This document shows, piece after piece, positions 43,912 through 53,188 of a DNA stretch of 64,000 nucleotides. The notes beneath the pieces are model-generated. The model did no database searches. It was not told the DNA's origin and saw only the letters and a list, made by a program, of their open reading frames with translations. This DNA is from Postechiella marina (lineage in GTDB: Bacteria > Bacteroidota > Bacteroidia > Flavobacteriales > Flavobacteriaceae): NCBI RefSeq assembly GCF_039538365.1, contig NZ_BAABCA010000003.1:248001-312000 (forward strand), written 5' to 3'. Positions within the stretch are counted from its first letter, which is position 1; each line of letters begins with the position of its first letter. The position numbers were made by a program, and so were the translations under genes.

Positions 43912-46739
43912 CAGAAAGCATAAACAATACAGCAAGGCTCTACGCACATACTTTTTTGGATAATGCAAAAAAAAGTGGGGCTATCACAGAAGAAAAAATT
44001 AATGAAATTATTGATAGAGTTTCTGTAATGCATGAAGCTGTTGGAGAAACTATAGATAGAGCTTCCTTATTTGAGCAATTAGTTTCTGATTACAGTGTTG
44101 GGGCTGGCTCGATTTCTTATATGGATGATGATATTGAGCCTTGGCTTAATGAAGAAAAGGTAAATATAGAATTTGAACTTTGGGAAAGATATAAAATGTA
44201 TCTAAAAGCAAAAGACCCTTCTTTCCCAATACCGTCACTAGATGACTTTACAGATAAAATTCTAGACAAATGTGTAAACCCTAAACAGAAAGGTTCTTGG
44301 GACAGAAGAGGTATGGTGGTTGGACATGTGCAATCTGGAAAAACATCAAACTATGTAGGATTGATAAATAAAGCTACTGATGCAGGTTATAAATTAATAA
44401 TTGTTATTGCAGGAACTATAAGCTCTCTAAGAAGACAGACACAAGAGAGAATAGATGCTGGATATGTAGGCAGAGATAGTTCAGCATACTTAAGAAATAA
44501 AAGAGAGAATAGAATAAAAGGGGTTGGCGAGTTTAAGGTAAAAACAGACATATACCCTCTGACCTCTTCCTATTACCACAAGGGAGATGAGGGAGACTTT
44601 AATACTAATCAACTAAATAACTCTAACATTCCTCTTGGAAAAAATCCAGTGGTATTTGTAATAAAAAAAAATGTTACGCCCTTAAGCAATATAATAGACT
44701 GGTTAGCACATAACGAAAACATCAAGACTGTAGAAGGGAGAAAAAAATTAATGAATACTCCTGCATTAATAATTGATGATGAGTCAGATTATGCATCAGT
44801 AAATACTACTAAAGATATTAATGAAGTAAAAACAATAAATAAACTAATAAGAGTCTTACTTAACTTATTTGACCAAAATACTTTTATAGGATATACAGCT
44901 ACACCTTACGCTAATTTGTTCATATCTCAAGAGTACAATGAAGATTTAACAACATATGTTAAAGGTAAAGAATACTTCATTGGAGATGATTTATTTCCTA
45001 AGCATTTTATTGTCAATATTAAAGCCGCTAAAAACTATATAGGAGCTTCAACTTTGTTTGGTCTAGAAGACCCTAATTCTGAAGAAAGCACAGAGCCACT
45101 AGACATTTTTAGACCAATTTATAGCGAAGAATATAATCCTCCACTTTTTGAAAAAATCAATAAGCATAACAAAGACGATTTACCTGAATATCTTCCAAAT
45201 AGTCTGAAGTATGCAATCAAATCCTTTATTCTTACTTGTGCAATAAGAAGACTTAGAGGACACGAAAAAAAGCATAACTCCATGCTCATTCATGTTGCTT
45301 TATATGTTAAATGGATAGACAGAGTTGCTTTACTTGTAAATGAATTGGTAAAAGAGTTCACCAATAATATTGAGGCTAATGATATTGAGTTTATCGAAGA
45401 GATGAGAAATATCTTTGAATCTGACTTTAAGCCGACTACTGAAAATGTTTTAGAAAATCTTAGATATAAAGACAATAGAATTAAAACTCATACTTGGGAG
45501 GAAGTAAGGAAAGAAATTAGAACAGCAATTAAAAAATTTGATGTAAGAGCTGTACATGGTACTACTTCATTATCAAAAATAGATTACCACAACATCTCCA
45601 ATATAGACTATGATAGACATGAAAACGGTTTATCTGTAATTGCTATTGGTGGAGGTAAATTATCAAGAGGTATTACCCTTGAAGGTCTATCTGTAAGTTA
45701 TTATCTAAGGACTACTAAAATGTATGACTCTCTTATGCAAATGGGAAGATGGTTTGGATACAGACCCGGTTATGTTGATTTATGTAGGCTTTTTACCAAT
45801 AATAGAATCTTTGATTGGTTTAACCATATAACCATGGCTACCGAAGAAATGCGAAATGATTTTGATATTATGAGTTCTCAAAATCTAAAACCAAAAGATT
45901 TTAAACTAAAAGTTAGAAACCATCATGGCTTATTAGCCGTAACTAGTGCTTCTAAATTATATTGGTCTACTAATATAAAGATTTCATTTTCTGGCACTAA
46001 CCTCCAAACATATCTTTTAAATAAAGACTTTGACTCAATAAACAACAACTTCAAACAATTGCAGGTTTTAACTAATAGACTTAGCAATGTCAAAACAGTT
46101 GATAAAAGAGGGAAGTTGAGATATTTAATCTTTAATAATGTTGACACGGAACCTTTAACAGAATTCATAAATGGATTCAGTGTTGACACACCTCATATAA
46201 ACAAGCAAGTAATAACAGACTATATAGAATTACAAAGAGCTAAAAGAAGTATCAAAGAATGGACAGTGTGTATAGTTTCTAACACTGATAAAGAAGTAGG
46301 TTTTTATAAAAATGAAGATGACAGAAAAAACAGAATAAAAACTAAAGGCCTTTCCAAAAATTATACCCTAACCTCTGAAGAAAAGACTTATGATTTGACT
46401 TGTAGTATAAGGAACCAAACTGAACTTTCTGAACAATATAAGATAACCAAAAATCAGATTGATGACTTGGGTGATAGACAAGTTGATTTAGAAAAACAAG
46501 ATTTAGAGTCATACAGTTCGATAAAACAACAAAGAAAAATTGAAAGAAAAGGATTGCTTCTAATTTATGGGTTAGATGAAAGAGGAACTAGTAGTTTAAA
46601 AAACAACACTCCTATAGTTGGTTACAGTATATATTTCCCTGAAATAGATAACGAAACCAAAACATCTTATACGGCTACAATCTTTGATGATTTTGATGAA
46701 GAAGTTATGCCTGAAGAGCAAAACCCTAAAAGCGAATAA
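43908..46739 (+). CDS. Z1-domain superfamily II helicase-like ATPase
   Basis: A 943-residue protein with a complete helicase core. Walker A is GHVQSGKTSNYV (residues 139-150), motif Ia/Ib region IVIAGTISSLRRQTQERI, Walker B LIIDDESDYAS (near 290), motif III FIGYTATPYANLF (near 325), and motifs V-VI GGGKLSRGITLEGLSVSYYL and MQMGRWFGYRPGY. The GHVQSGKTSN and GRWFGYRPGY phrases are hallmarks of the Z1 family, known from restriction-like operons. It presumably uses ATP to move along or remodel DNA. It starts 4 bases inside the MORC-like gene and is followed after 2 bases by the DUF4420 gene. Confidence 0.9.
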   Translation: MTESINNTARLYAHTFLDNAKKSGAITEEKINEIIDRVSVMHEAVGETIDRASLFEQLVSDYSVGAGSISYMDDDIEPWLNEEKVNIEFELWERYKMYLKAKDPSFPIPSLDDFTDKILDKCVNPKQKGSWDRRGMVVGHVQSGKTSNYVGLINKATDAGYKLIIVIAGTISSLRRQTQERIDAGYVGRDSSAYLRNKRENRIKGVGEFKVKTDIYPLTSSYYHKGDEGDFNTNQLNNSNIPLGKNPVVFVIKKNVTPLSNIIDWLAHNENIKTVEGRKKLMNTPALIIDDESDYASVNTTKDINEVKTINKLIRVLLNLFDQNTFIGYTATPYANLFISQEYNEDLTTYVKGKEYFIGDDLFPKHFIVNIKAAKNYIGASTLFGLEDPNSEESTEPLDIFRPIYSEEYNPPLFEKINKHNKDDLPEYLPNSLKYAIKSFILTCAIRRLRGHEKKHNSMLIHVALYVKWIDRVALLVNELVKEFTNNIEANDIEFIEEMRNIFESDFKPTTENVLENLRYKDNRIKTHTWEEVRKEIRTAIKKFDVRAVHGTTSLSKIDYHNISNIDYDRHENGLSVIAIGGGKLSRGITLEGLSVSYYLRTTKMYDSLMQMGRWFGYRPGYVDLCRLFTNNRIFDWFNHITMATEEMRNDFDIMSSQNLKPKDFKLKVRNHHGLLAVTSASKLYWSTNIKISFSGTNLQTYLLNKDFDSINNNFKQLQVLTNRLSNVKTVDKRGKLRYLIFNNVDTEPLTEFINGFSVDTPHINKQVITDYIELQRAKRSIKEWTVCIVSNTDKEVGFYKNEDDRKNRIKTKGLSKNYTLTSEEKTYDLTCSIRNQTELSEQYKITKNQIDDLGDRQVDLEKQDLESYSSIKQQRKIERKGLLLIYGLDERGTSSLKNNTPIVGYSIYFPEIDNETKTSYTATIFDDFDEEVMPEEQNPKSE

Positions 46740-46741
46740 CT

Positions 46742-47722
46742 ATGTTAGATTTAAAGTCAATTTGGGAGTTACAAAAGCCTTCAAATGATGAATTAGTAAT
46801 AAAGACTAGAATTGATATACTACCTCAATTTAATTGCTTTGCAGCTACAAACCATATAACCGGTAATCATTTTTATATAATGGAATTGTCAAATCACACC
46901 ACAATTCCAGAATTTAAAAACTTGAATTTTAAAGGAGTTAGAATAGATGTTTTTGACCTTGAGGACAATAAAGAGTTGAATATATATTTAATTGATAATG
47001 AGTTAAAAGACATATTCAGTCTATTTGCTGAAAACATAATTGAAGAAATTAGCAACATACCAACAGAAAATGAGGCAATTACTATTACATCTAATGTAAT
47101 TCAAAAATGGAAAAAGTTATTTGACAAACTAAACACACAAGGGCTAACCATGGAGCAACAAAAAGGGCTTTTAGGTGAACTTTTATTTCTAAATGAGTTA
47201 ATTGACAGTAATATTAACCCAGACTACCTTTTAAACTGCTGGACTGGACCTGATTATGAAGATAAAGATTTTACTCTTGGAGCAACTTGTTTTGAAATCA
47301 AATTCACCATATCCAAACTGCCTAGAATTAAAATTACTAGTGAACGACAACTAGATACTTCTAATGTTGAAAATCTCTTTTTAAATAATTACGTATCTGA
47401 AACATTAAAGGAAAACGGTATTTCCCTTAATTCTGCTGTAGATATTATTCGTGACAAAATATCTAATAACTCAGCCACTCTAAAGTACTTTAATGAAAAA
47501 CTTGAATCAGCAGAATATTATGATGAAGATAGAGATAATTACAATGCTCAATATGGAGTAAAATCAAGGTCTTTGTATCAGGTAAATGATTCTTTCCCAA
47601 AACTAACTACTGATAGCCTACCTCAAGGAATTTATAACACCTCTTATTACATTGAAAATTCCGCTATTGAAGATTATAGAGTTGATTTTGACACAATAAT
47701 TAATGAATTAAAGAATGAATAG
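46742..47722 (+). CDS. DUF4420 PD-(D/E)XK motif protein
   Basis: A 326-residue protein of the family usually annotated as PD-(D/E)XK motif protein. The likely active site is Glu146 (GLLGELLFL), Asp176 (DYEDKDFTLG) and Glu185-Ile-Lys187 (CFEIKFT), in the right order and spacing for a restriction-type nuclease fold. It is normally found directly after a Z1 gene, as here. Overlap of 8 bases with the following AIPR gene. Predicted to be a nuclease partner of the Z1/MORC machine; not proven. Confidence 0.82.
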   Translation: MLDLKSIWELQKPSNDELVIKTRIDILPQFNCFAATNHITGNHFYIMELSNHTTIPEFKNLNFKGVRIDVFDLEDNKELNIYLIDNELKDIFSLFAENIIEEISNIPTENEAITITSNVIQKWKKLFDKLNTQGLTMEQQKGLLGELLFLNELIDSNINPDYLLNCWTGPDYEDKDFTLGATCFEIKFTISKLPRIKITSERQLDTSNVENLFLNNYVSETLKENGISLNSAVDIIRDKISNNSATLKYFNEKLESAEYYDEDRDNYNAQYGVKSRSLYQVNDSFPKLTTDSLPQGIYNTSYYIENSAIEDYRVDFDTIINELKNE

Positions 47723-50102
47723 AGCTTTAAGAAATTATATAGATGAAGTAAAGTCTGAAGTTGCAGCGTTAGTATATTCAGATGGTGAAGGTTCTAGTTT
47801 TGAAGATAAATTTACCGAGTACTGCATTGAGGTTCTAGAGTCTATAGGAAAGACTGATGGCGCAAGAGTTTTATCCTTCATTCACCCTAACTCAAAAGGA
47901 GGAATTGATTGGAAGATTAATGGCTATTGCTTGAAAGATTCTTACAAAGATGATAGCAATAAGAGTTATTTTGAAACTTTAGAATTGTTCATTACTTATT
48001 ATAATGCTGATGATTATGATTACAACATTCTTTCAACGGAATTTACTAAGACCTTAAACCAAATAAAGAGATTCCTGAACGGGGCTATTAAAAGACATAT
48101 AGATTATATAGATTCATCTAATGATGAATTAATAGAGCTTCTGAAAATTATAGGTAAGCAAAACCACCTTTTTGATAGAGTTAATATTTACCTACTAATG
48201 AATGGTAATTCTAAACAACCAGAGAACAAAATTAAATTAAAAGGGATAGATGAAAGTTTAAGCATAAACCTTCATGTTTGGGACATAAATAGATTTTTTA
48301 GAATTAATGAGACTAATAGTAATAGAGAGCCTATTGAAATTAAATTCTCTGATTTTTTAAATGATAACCAACAAGGTGTTCAGTGTCTTAAAGTCCCTAC
48401 CATAGATGAATTATATGATTGCTACTTAGCCATTATACCCGGATATGTTTTAGCAAACTTATATAAGGAGTTCTCTAATGAGTTATTAGAAAGCAATGTT
48501 AGAGCTTTTCTTGGTCAAGCTGGTAAATTCAATAAAGGTATTAGAGATACAATTAGGGAAAAACCCCAAATGTTTCTACCTTATAATAATGGGATAACAG
48601 CCACAGCTAATGAAGTTGAGACAAAAGTCATAAACAATCAGCTCTTTGTAACTAAGTTAAATGATTTTCAGATTGTAAATGGAGGTCAAACTACAGCTTC
48701 TCTTTATCATACTCAAAAAAAGTATAAAGATGCGGATTTAAGTAGTATTTCTGTTCAAATGAAATTAACTGTTATTAAGGACATTGATAAGAAAAACATA
48801 GAAGTTCCTAATATAGCTAGATATGCTAATAGTCAAAACAAGGTTACAGAATTAGACTTGTCATCTAACAACCCATATTTCGTAAAAATAGAAAGCTTAT
48901 CTAGAAAGAAATATGTTGCTAATCCTGAAAATAAAAACCAATCTGTTCTATGGTATTTTGAAAGAGTAAAAGGACAATATAGAGAAGCTATTAATAAGCT
49001 TACTCCGAGTATGCAAAAGAAGTTTAAAGAACAAAATCCAACTAAACAGAAGTTTGTAAAATCTGACATTGCCAAGTACATGAATCTTTGGGAGCAAAAA
49101 CCTTATATGGTATCAAGAGGTTCTCAGAAAAACTTTATTGACTTCACTAAAAGCATTAATGAGTTAGTTGAAAAAAACAAAATGCCAGGTGAGAATTTCT
49201 ATAAAAAATTTATTGCCAATGCAATCATTTTCAAGACTGTTGATAAGCTCTTTGGAAGAAAGAATGTTGATGCTATAGGTGACACTAACTTAAAATCTTT
49301 TTCTGTAGCTTATACTATAGCTTACTACCATTTCTTAACTAATAATAGAACTGACTTGTGGAAAATCTACACTGAGCAAAAACTTAAAGACTCTTTTGTA
49401 GAGATGTTTAGAGAGCTACTTGTATTTGTATATAACCATTTAACTAAAAATGCAGTAAATACACTTATATCTGAGTATGCAAAAAAAGAATTGTCTTGGA
49501 AAAGATTACAAGAAGAAAAATACAATCTTGACAAGAATGTTTTAGATGAGTATTTAATTACTCAAGATGAGGCTAACTTAAGAGCAAAGGAAAAAGAAGT
49601 TGATGAAAATGACACAGAAAATAACCTTTTTGTAATAAGTGAAATTAAGAAAAATGGGATACAGTTTTGGGATGGTCTAAAAAAATATGTAGACAAAAAA
49701 CCTGTTAATGATCTAGATTTTTATGAGCTATTTAATTTAGTAAAAAAGTTAAAAGAGAATAGAAACTTAAACTCTAAAGATTGCCATGTTGGTAAAAAAG
49801 GATTAGAATTTATAGTCAATAACCCTGATAAAGTCGATGAAATTAAAAAGCTTTCAGACCTAAAAGAAAAAGAAGTAGTTGAGATAAAACCAATTTACGA
49901 CAGACTAAAATTACTATCATCAGAAGAATGGAAAAAAATCATTGCTTTAGGTGAGCAAACTAAGGTTTTTGAATATAAAGAGCTGTCTAATATAAAATAT
50001 ACAAGCTCAAAACTGTTAAAGAAAGAATCTGTCAAGGAAATTGCTTTATTAAAATGCTTTGAATCACTCAAAAAGGTTAAAAAATTTGGAATTCAATTTT
50101 GA
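47715..50102 (+). CDS. AIPR-family protein
   Basis: A 795-residue protein whose central region matches the AIPR family (named for abortive-infection phage resistance): FLPYNNGITATANEVET, followed by LNDFQIVNGGQTTASLYHT and IARYANSQNKVTELDLSSNN. The N-terminal ~200 residues may form a separate nuclease-like domain; the last ~250 residues are charged and helical. AIPR proteins are the usual last gene of Z1/DUF4420 operons. Their biochemistry is unclear to me; a role as effector or specificity factor is inferred. It ends the six-gene operon. Confidence 0.85.
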   Translation: MNRALRNYIDEVKSEVAALVYSDGEGSSFEDKFTEYCIEVLESIGKTDGARVLSFIHPNSKGGIDWKINGYCLKDSYKDDSNKSYFETLELFITYYNADDYDYNILSTEFTKTLNQIKRFLNGAIKRHIDYIDSSNDELIELLKIIGKQNHLFDRVNIYLLMNGNSKQPENKIKLKGIDESLSINLHVWDINRFFRINETNSNREPIEIKFSDFLNDNQQGVQCLKVPTIDELYDCYLAIIPGYVLANLYKEFSNELLESNVRAFLGQAGKFNKGIRDTIREKPQMFLPYNNGITATANEVETKVINNQLFVTKLNDFQIVNGGQTTASLYHTQKKYKDADLSSISVQMKLTVIKDIDKKNIEVPNIARYANSQNKVTELDLSSNNPYFVKIESLSRKKYVANPENKNQSVLWYFERVKGQYREAINKLTPSMQKKFKEQNPTKQKFVKSDIAKYMNLWEQKPYMVSRGSQKNFIDFTKSINELVEKNKMPGENFYKKFIANAIIFKTVDKLFGRKNVDAIGDTNLKSFSVAYTIAYYHFLTNNRTDLWKIYTEQKLKDSFVEMFRELLVFVYNHLTKNAVNTLISEYAKKELSWKRLQEEKYNLDKNVLDEYLITQDEANLRAKEKEVDENDTENNLFVISEIKKNGIQFWDGLKKYVDKKPVNDLDFYELFNLVKKLKENRNLNSKDCHVGKKGLEFIVNNPDKVDEIKKLSDLKEKEVVEIKPIYDRLKLLSSEEWKKIIALGEQTKVFEYKELSNIKYTSSKLLKKESVKEIALLKCFESLKKVKKFGIQF

Positions 50103-50382
50103 TCTTATAGATATAAATATATTATCTATAATAATTCAACAAAAAGCCAAAATTGCCATTTTACTTATAGAAGTTGGTGTTTTAGCTTATGCTCTTGCAA
50201 CAACTAACGAAGAGCAATCTAAGAACAAAAGAATAGATAGATAAACCTAGATTCAATTCTCCTAAAAAAAACCACACAAATAGAGAGCTTTGTTTTTCAG
50301 TTTACAAAATACCATTTAAAATTGTGTATAATAACAATATCACAACTTAAAAACAGAATTTACAAAAATGCTAAATTAAAAT
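50103..50382. other. Right flank of the defence island
   Basis: About 280 bases without a confident gene. A plus-strand open frame that starts inside the AIPR 3' end (TTG at 50059) runs to 50244 and contains a hydrophobic stretch (AKIAILLIEVGVLAYALATT). It may be a remnant of another gene or chance. No terminator hairpin, tRNA or integrase was seen, and no clear direct repeat matches the left flank at 40576-40683. Confidence 0.4.
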
Positions 50383-52338
50383 TTAACGACGTTTTTTCTG
50401 TTTCCCCTTATATTTAACCTTGTTTTTTCGCTGGTTAAAAGGCACAGCATCATTAAAAGTGTTTTTAGCTTCGCCTTTAGGTTTGTTTTTACGCCATCTT
50501 TCTGTTTTTTCGGGCAATAAAACTTTTAATAAATCTGTACGTCCAACTTTATTTAAGGTCTTTTTAATCCACGCCTTATTTTCGTCTTTATACCAGAAGA
50601 AAAAACGGTGTTGCTCATCTTTTTCTTTTCGGGTTTTTGGCGTATTAACTTTTTTAAGCGTGTAAGGGTGGTAACCGCTATAATAAATAACGGTAGCAAC
50701 CGTCATGGGTGTTGGTGTAAACCCTTGTACTTGCTCAAGCTGGAAACCCATATCTTTAGTTTCGGCAGCAAGATTTGCCATATCTTCCACCTCGCAAGCT
50801 GGATGATTAGATATAAAATAAGGTATAAGCTGCAGCTTTAACCCTTTGGCTATATTAATTTTATCAAAGCGCTCTTTAAACTTATGGAAGTAACTAAATG
50901 ATGGTTTACGCATTAATTTTAAAACAGGATCGCTGGTATGCTCTGGCGCTACTTTAAGTCTACCAGAAACGTGCTTCGTCATCACCTCTTCGGTATAAGC
51001 ATCAAGCTCTTTTGGGTCTGCATTTTTATTAAATTCGGGCACCAACATATCGTGTCGAATTCCAGAACCAATAAAAGACTTTTTTACCTTTGGGTGTTTA
51101 TCTACCGCTTGGTATAATTCTGTTAACGGTTTGTGTGATGTATCTAAGTTACTACAAATAACTGGCGAAATACAACTAGGCGCCACACACTTGTCGCAAA
51201 TAGATTGTATTTTACCTTTCATTTGATACATATTAGCACTTGGCCCACCAATATCGCTTAAATAGCCTTTAAAATCGGGCATGTTAGCAACGGTGTCTAC
51301 TTCTTTTAAAATAGATTCCTGACTACGAGATGCAATAAATTTACCTTGGTGCGCAGAAATAGTACAAAAACTACAACCACCAAAACATCCACGATGAATG
51401 TTAATAGAAAACTTAATCATTTCGAACGCAGGAATTGGTCCGCGCTTATTATATTTTGGATGAGGTAAGCGAGTGTAAGGCAAATCGAAAGACGCATCAA
51501 TCTCCTTTTCTGTCATAGTTGGATAAGGTGGATTAATCATCAACGTTTTATCGCCTATTTTCTGAAAAATTCGTCTAGCAGCCAGTTTATTAGACTCCTG
51601 CTCAATCACCTTAAAATTAGACGCGTATTTTTTCTTATCCTTCAAACACACTTCATGCGAAGCAATTTCAACATCTTCCCAATTACTGTTTTTCGGTATT
51701 TTTTCATCTTTATTTAAAAGCACCGCAGTTTGCAATACCGTATTTATACTAGAAAAAGGCACACCGCGTTCTAATAAACGCACCACTTCGCGCAACGGTT
51801 GCTCGCCCATACCGTAAACCAACATATCGGCTTTCGATGTTTCTAAAATAGAAGGCAACAACTTATCACTCCAATAATCGTAATGCGTAACACGACGTAA
51901 AGACGCCTCAATACCGCCAATTAAAACCGGAGTATCTGGCCATTTATCTTTTAAAATTTTAGAGTATACAGATGTCGCGTAATCTGGCCTAAACCCAATA
52001 TCGCCATTAGGCGTGTAAGCATCTTTATCACGTTTCTTTTTATTAGCATTATAATTACTAATCATTGGGTCCATACAACCACCAGTAACACCAAAAAACA
52101 ATTTTGGCTTACCTAGTTTTACAAAATCTTGAAGATTATCGTTTACATTAGGCTGTGGCACAATAGCCACGCGCAAACCAAAACTTTCTAGCATACGCCC
52201 AATAACAGCAGGTCCAAACGTTGGATGATCTACGTAAGCATCGCCACTAAAAAGTATAACGTCTAACTCTTGCCATCCGCGTATTTTTACCTCTTTGTTT
52301 GTGGTAGGTAACCAATCCGATAATTGTAATTCTTGCAT
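50383..52338 (-). CDS. ygiQ: YgiQ family radical SAM protein (UPF0313)
   Basis: A 651-residue radical SAM protein of unknown reaction. The cluster motif is CFGGCSFCTIS near residue 310, a CxxxCxxC set. The N-terminal ~280 residues form the UPF0313 part (VILFSGDAYVDHPTFGPAVI, then GGIEASLRRVTHYDYW). C-terminal Lys/Arg-rich tail (KNKVKYKGKQKKRR) suggests nucleic-acid contact. Length is a little under that of E. coli YgiQ (~740). It stands alone, with a TAAATTTG promoter box 8 bases upstream of the ATG. Confidence 0.92.
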   Translation of the reverse strand: MQELQLSDWLPTTNKEVKIRGWQELDVILFSGDAYVDHPTFGPAVIGRMLESFGLRVAIVPQPNVNDNLQDFVKLGKPKLFFGVTGGCMDPMISNYNANKKKRDKDAYTPNGDIGFRPDYATSVYSKILKDKWPDTPVLIGGIEASLRRVTHYDYWSDKLLPSILETSKADMLVYGMGEQPLREVVRLLERGVPFSSINTVLQTAVLLNKDEKIPKNSNWEDVEIASHEVCLKDKKKYASNFKVIEQESNKLAARRIFQKIGDKTLMINPPYPTMTEKEIDASFDLPYTRLPHPKYNKRGPIPAFEMIKFSINIHRGCFGGCSFCTISAHQGKFIASRSQESILKEVDTVANMPDFKGYLSDIGGPSANMYQMKGKIQSICDKCVAPSCISPVICSNLDTSHKPLTELYQAVDKHPKVKKSFIGSGIRHDMLVPEFNKNADPKELDAYTEEVMTKHVSGRLKVAPEHTSDPVLKLMRKPSFSYFHKFKERFDKINIAKGLKLQLIPYFISNHPACEVEDMANLAAETKDMGFQLEQVQGFTPTPMTVATVIYYSGYHPYTLKKVNTPKTRKEKDEQHRFFFWYKDENKAWIKKTLNKVGRTDLLKVLLPEKTERWRKNKPKGEAKNTFNDAVPFNQRKNKVKYKGKQKKRR

Positions 52339-52345
52339 AACGTTG

Positions 52346-52353
52346 CAAATTTA
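52346..52353 (-). promoter_or_regulatory. Putative -7 box for ygiQ
   Basis: Minus strand TAAATTTG. It ends only 8 bases before the ATG, implying a very short or absent leader. Confidence 0.4.
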
Positions 52354-52417
52354 GTCAAAAATTAATGGTTAGTTCTTAAAATTAGGTCAATTGCAAAAAA
52401 GTTAAAACAAAACATTT

Positions 52418-52517
52418 TGGCGTTACCACAAGGGTCGGGCTTTACGCTACAAGTCCTCGCGCCCTAAAAACTTCGTGGGCGCTGTGGGCTTTTCACTACA
52501 ATCCCTAACGCAGGGTT
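52418..52517 (-). repeat. Composite intergenic repeat, copy 2
   Basis: Read on the minus strand it opens with GCGTTAGGGATTG and closes with TAAAGCCCGACCCTT and GTGGTAACGCC, matching both ends of the element at 35685-35842; the middle is GC-richer than the surroundings (AGGGCGCGAGGAC) and differs from copy 1. It lies between ygiQ and the next minus-strand gene. Confidence 0.7.
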
Positions 52518-52584
52518 TGTTTGCAATAAGCAGTATTTAAATCGTAATATCGTACTTATTTGGCAGTGCTTTTATTATAAAAAG

Positions 52585-53166
52585 TTAAGGCTTTGGCGTT
52601 TCATAAACCACTGCTTCACTTCTGTCTATGTAAACAGCAGTAAGTAATAGTGTATTCTTTTTACCTGTGTAAGATCCTAAATCGTATAGATTTCTTTTAA
52701 TTAATATCTCTTTTTGCTCCTCAGAAAAAACATTATAGCGACTAACACGAGACCCATTATTTAAAGTAGCAACAACACGGTAAAACCTAACCGTTTTCTC
52801 AGTAGCATCTAATTCTGATTTTTTAGACGCGGTCTTTAATAAAGAACCATCATTTTTTACAATTAACTTAAATGCTATTATATTGCCATTTACATATACC
52901 ATAGCTGTGTACAAGCCTCTTAAAACTTCATCTAAATTAATATTAATAGCTTGAGATTCATTATCATATTCAATACGTTCTAAGGTTTCTGTATTAAACA
53001 AAAGCACCTTATTTATATTGTACTCTGGATCTTGCAAACTTAGTGTATTACCTAGTAAAACCTGTTTTAGTTTTATTTTATTGGAGTTATTAGGGTATAA
53101 CCTACTTTGCGCTTTTAAACCAAAAGCACTAAGCATTATAACAACAACTACTTTATAATAAATCAT
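52585..53166 (-). CDS. Exported protein of unknown function
   Basis: A 193-residue protein I do not recognise. It has a signal peptide (YYKVVVVIMLSAFGLKAQS) and then a mostly beta sequence with an early repeat-like segment (LKQVLLGNTLSLQDPEYN). No cofactor or catalytic motif and no sorting domain are visible. It lies 22 bases downstream of the ABC-F gene on the same strand, so co-transcription is likely. Periplasmic or surface location is expected. Confidence 0.65.
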   Translation of the reverse strand: MIYYKVVVVIMLSAFGLKAQSRLYPNNSNKIKLKQVLLGNTLSLQDPEYNINKVLLFNTETLERIEYDNESQAININLDEVLRGLYTAMVYVNGNIIAFKLIVKNDGSLLKTASKKSELDATEKTVRFYRVVATLNNGSRVSRYNVFSEEQKEILIKRNLYDLGSYTGKKNTLLLTAVYIDRSEAVVYETPKP

Positions 53167-53188
53167 AACACCTTAACTTTCTTAAACA

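Noticed and set aside
40576..50382. Attachment-site direct repeats or an integrase bounding the defence island
   Set aside because: I compared the two flanks by eye and found no matching repeat, tRNA or recombinase gene.
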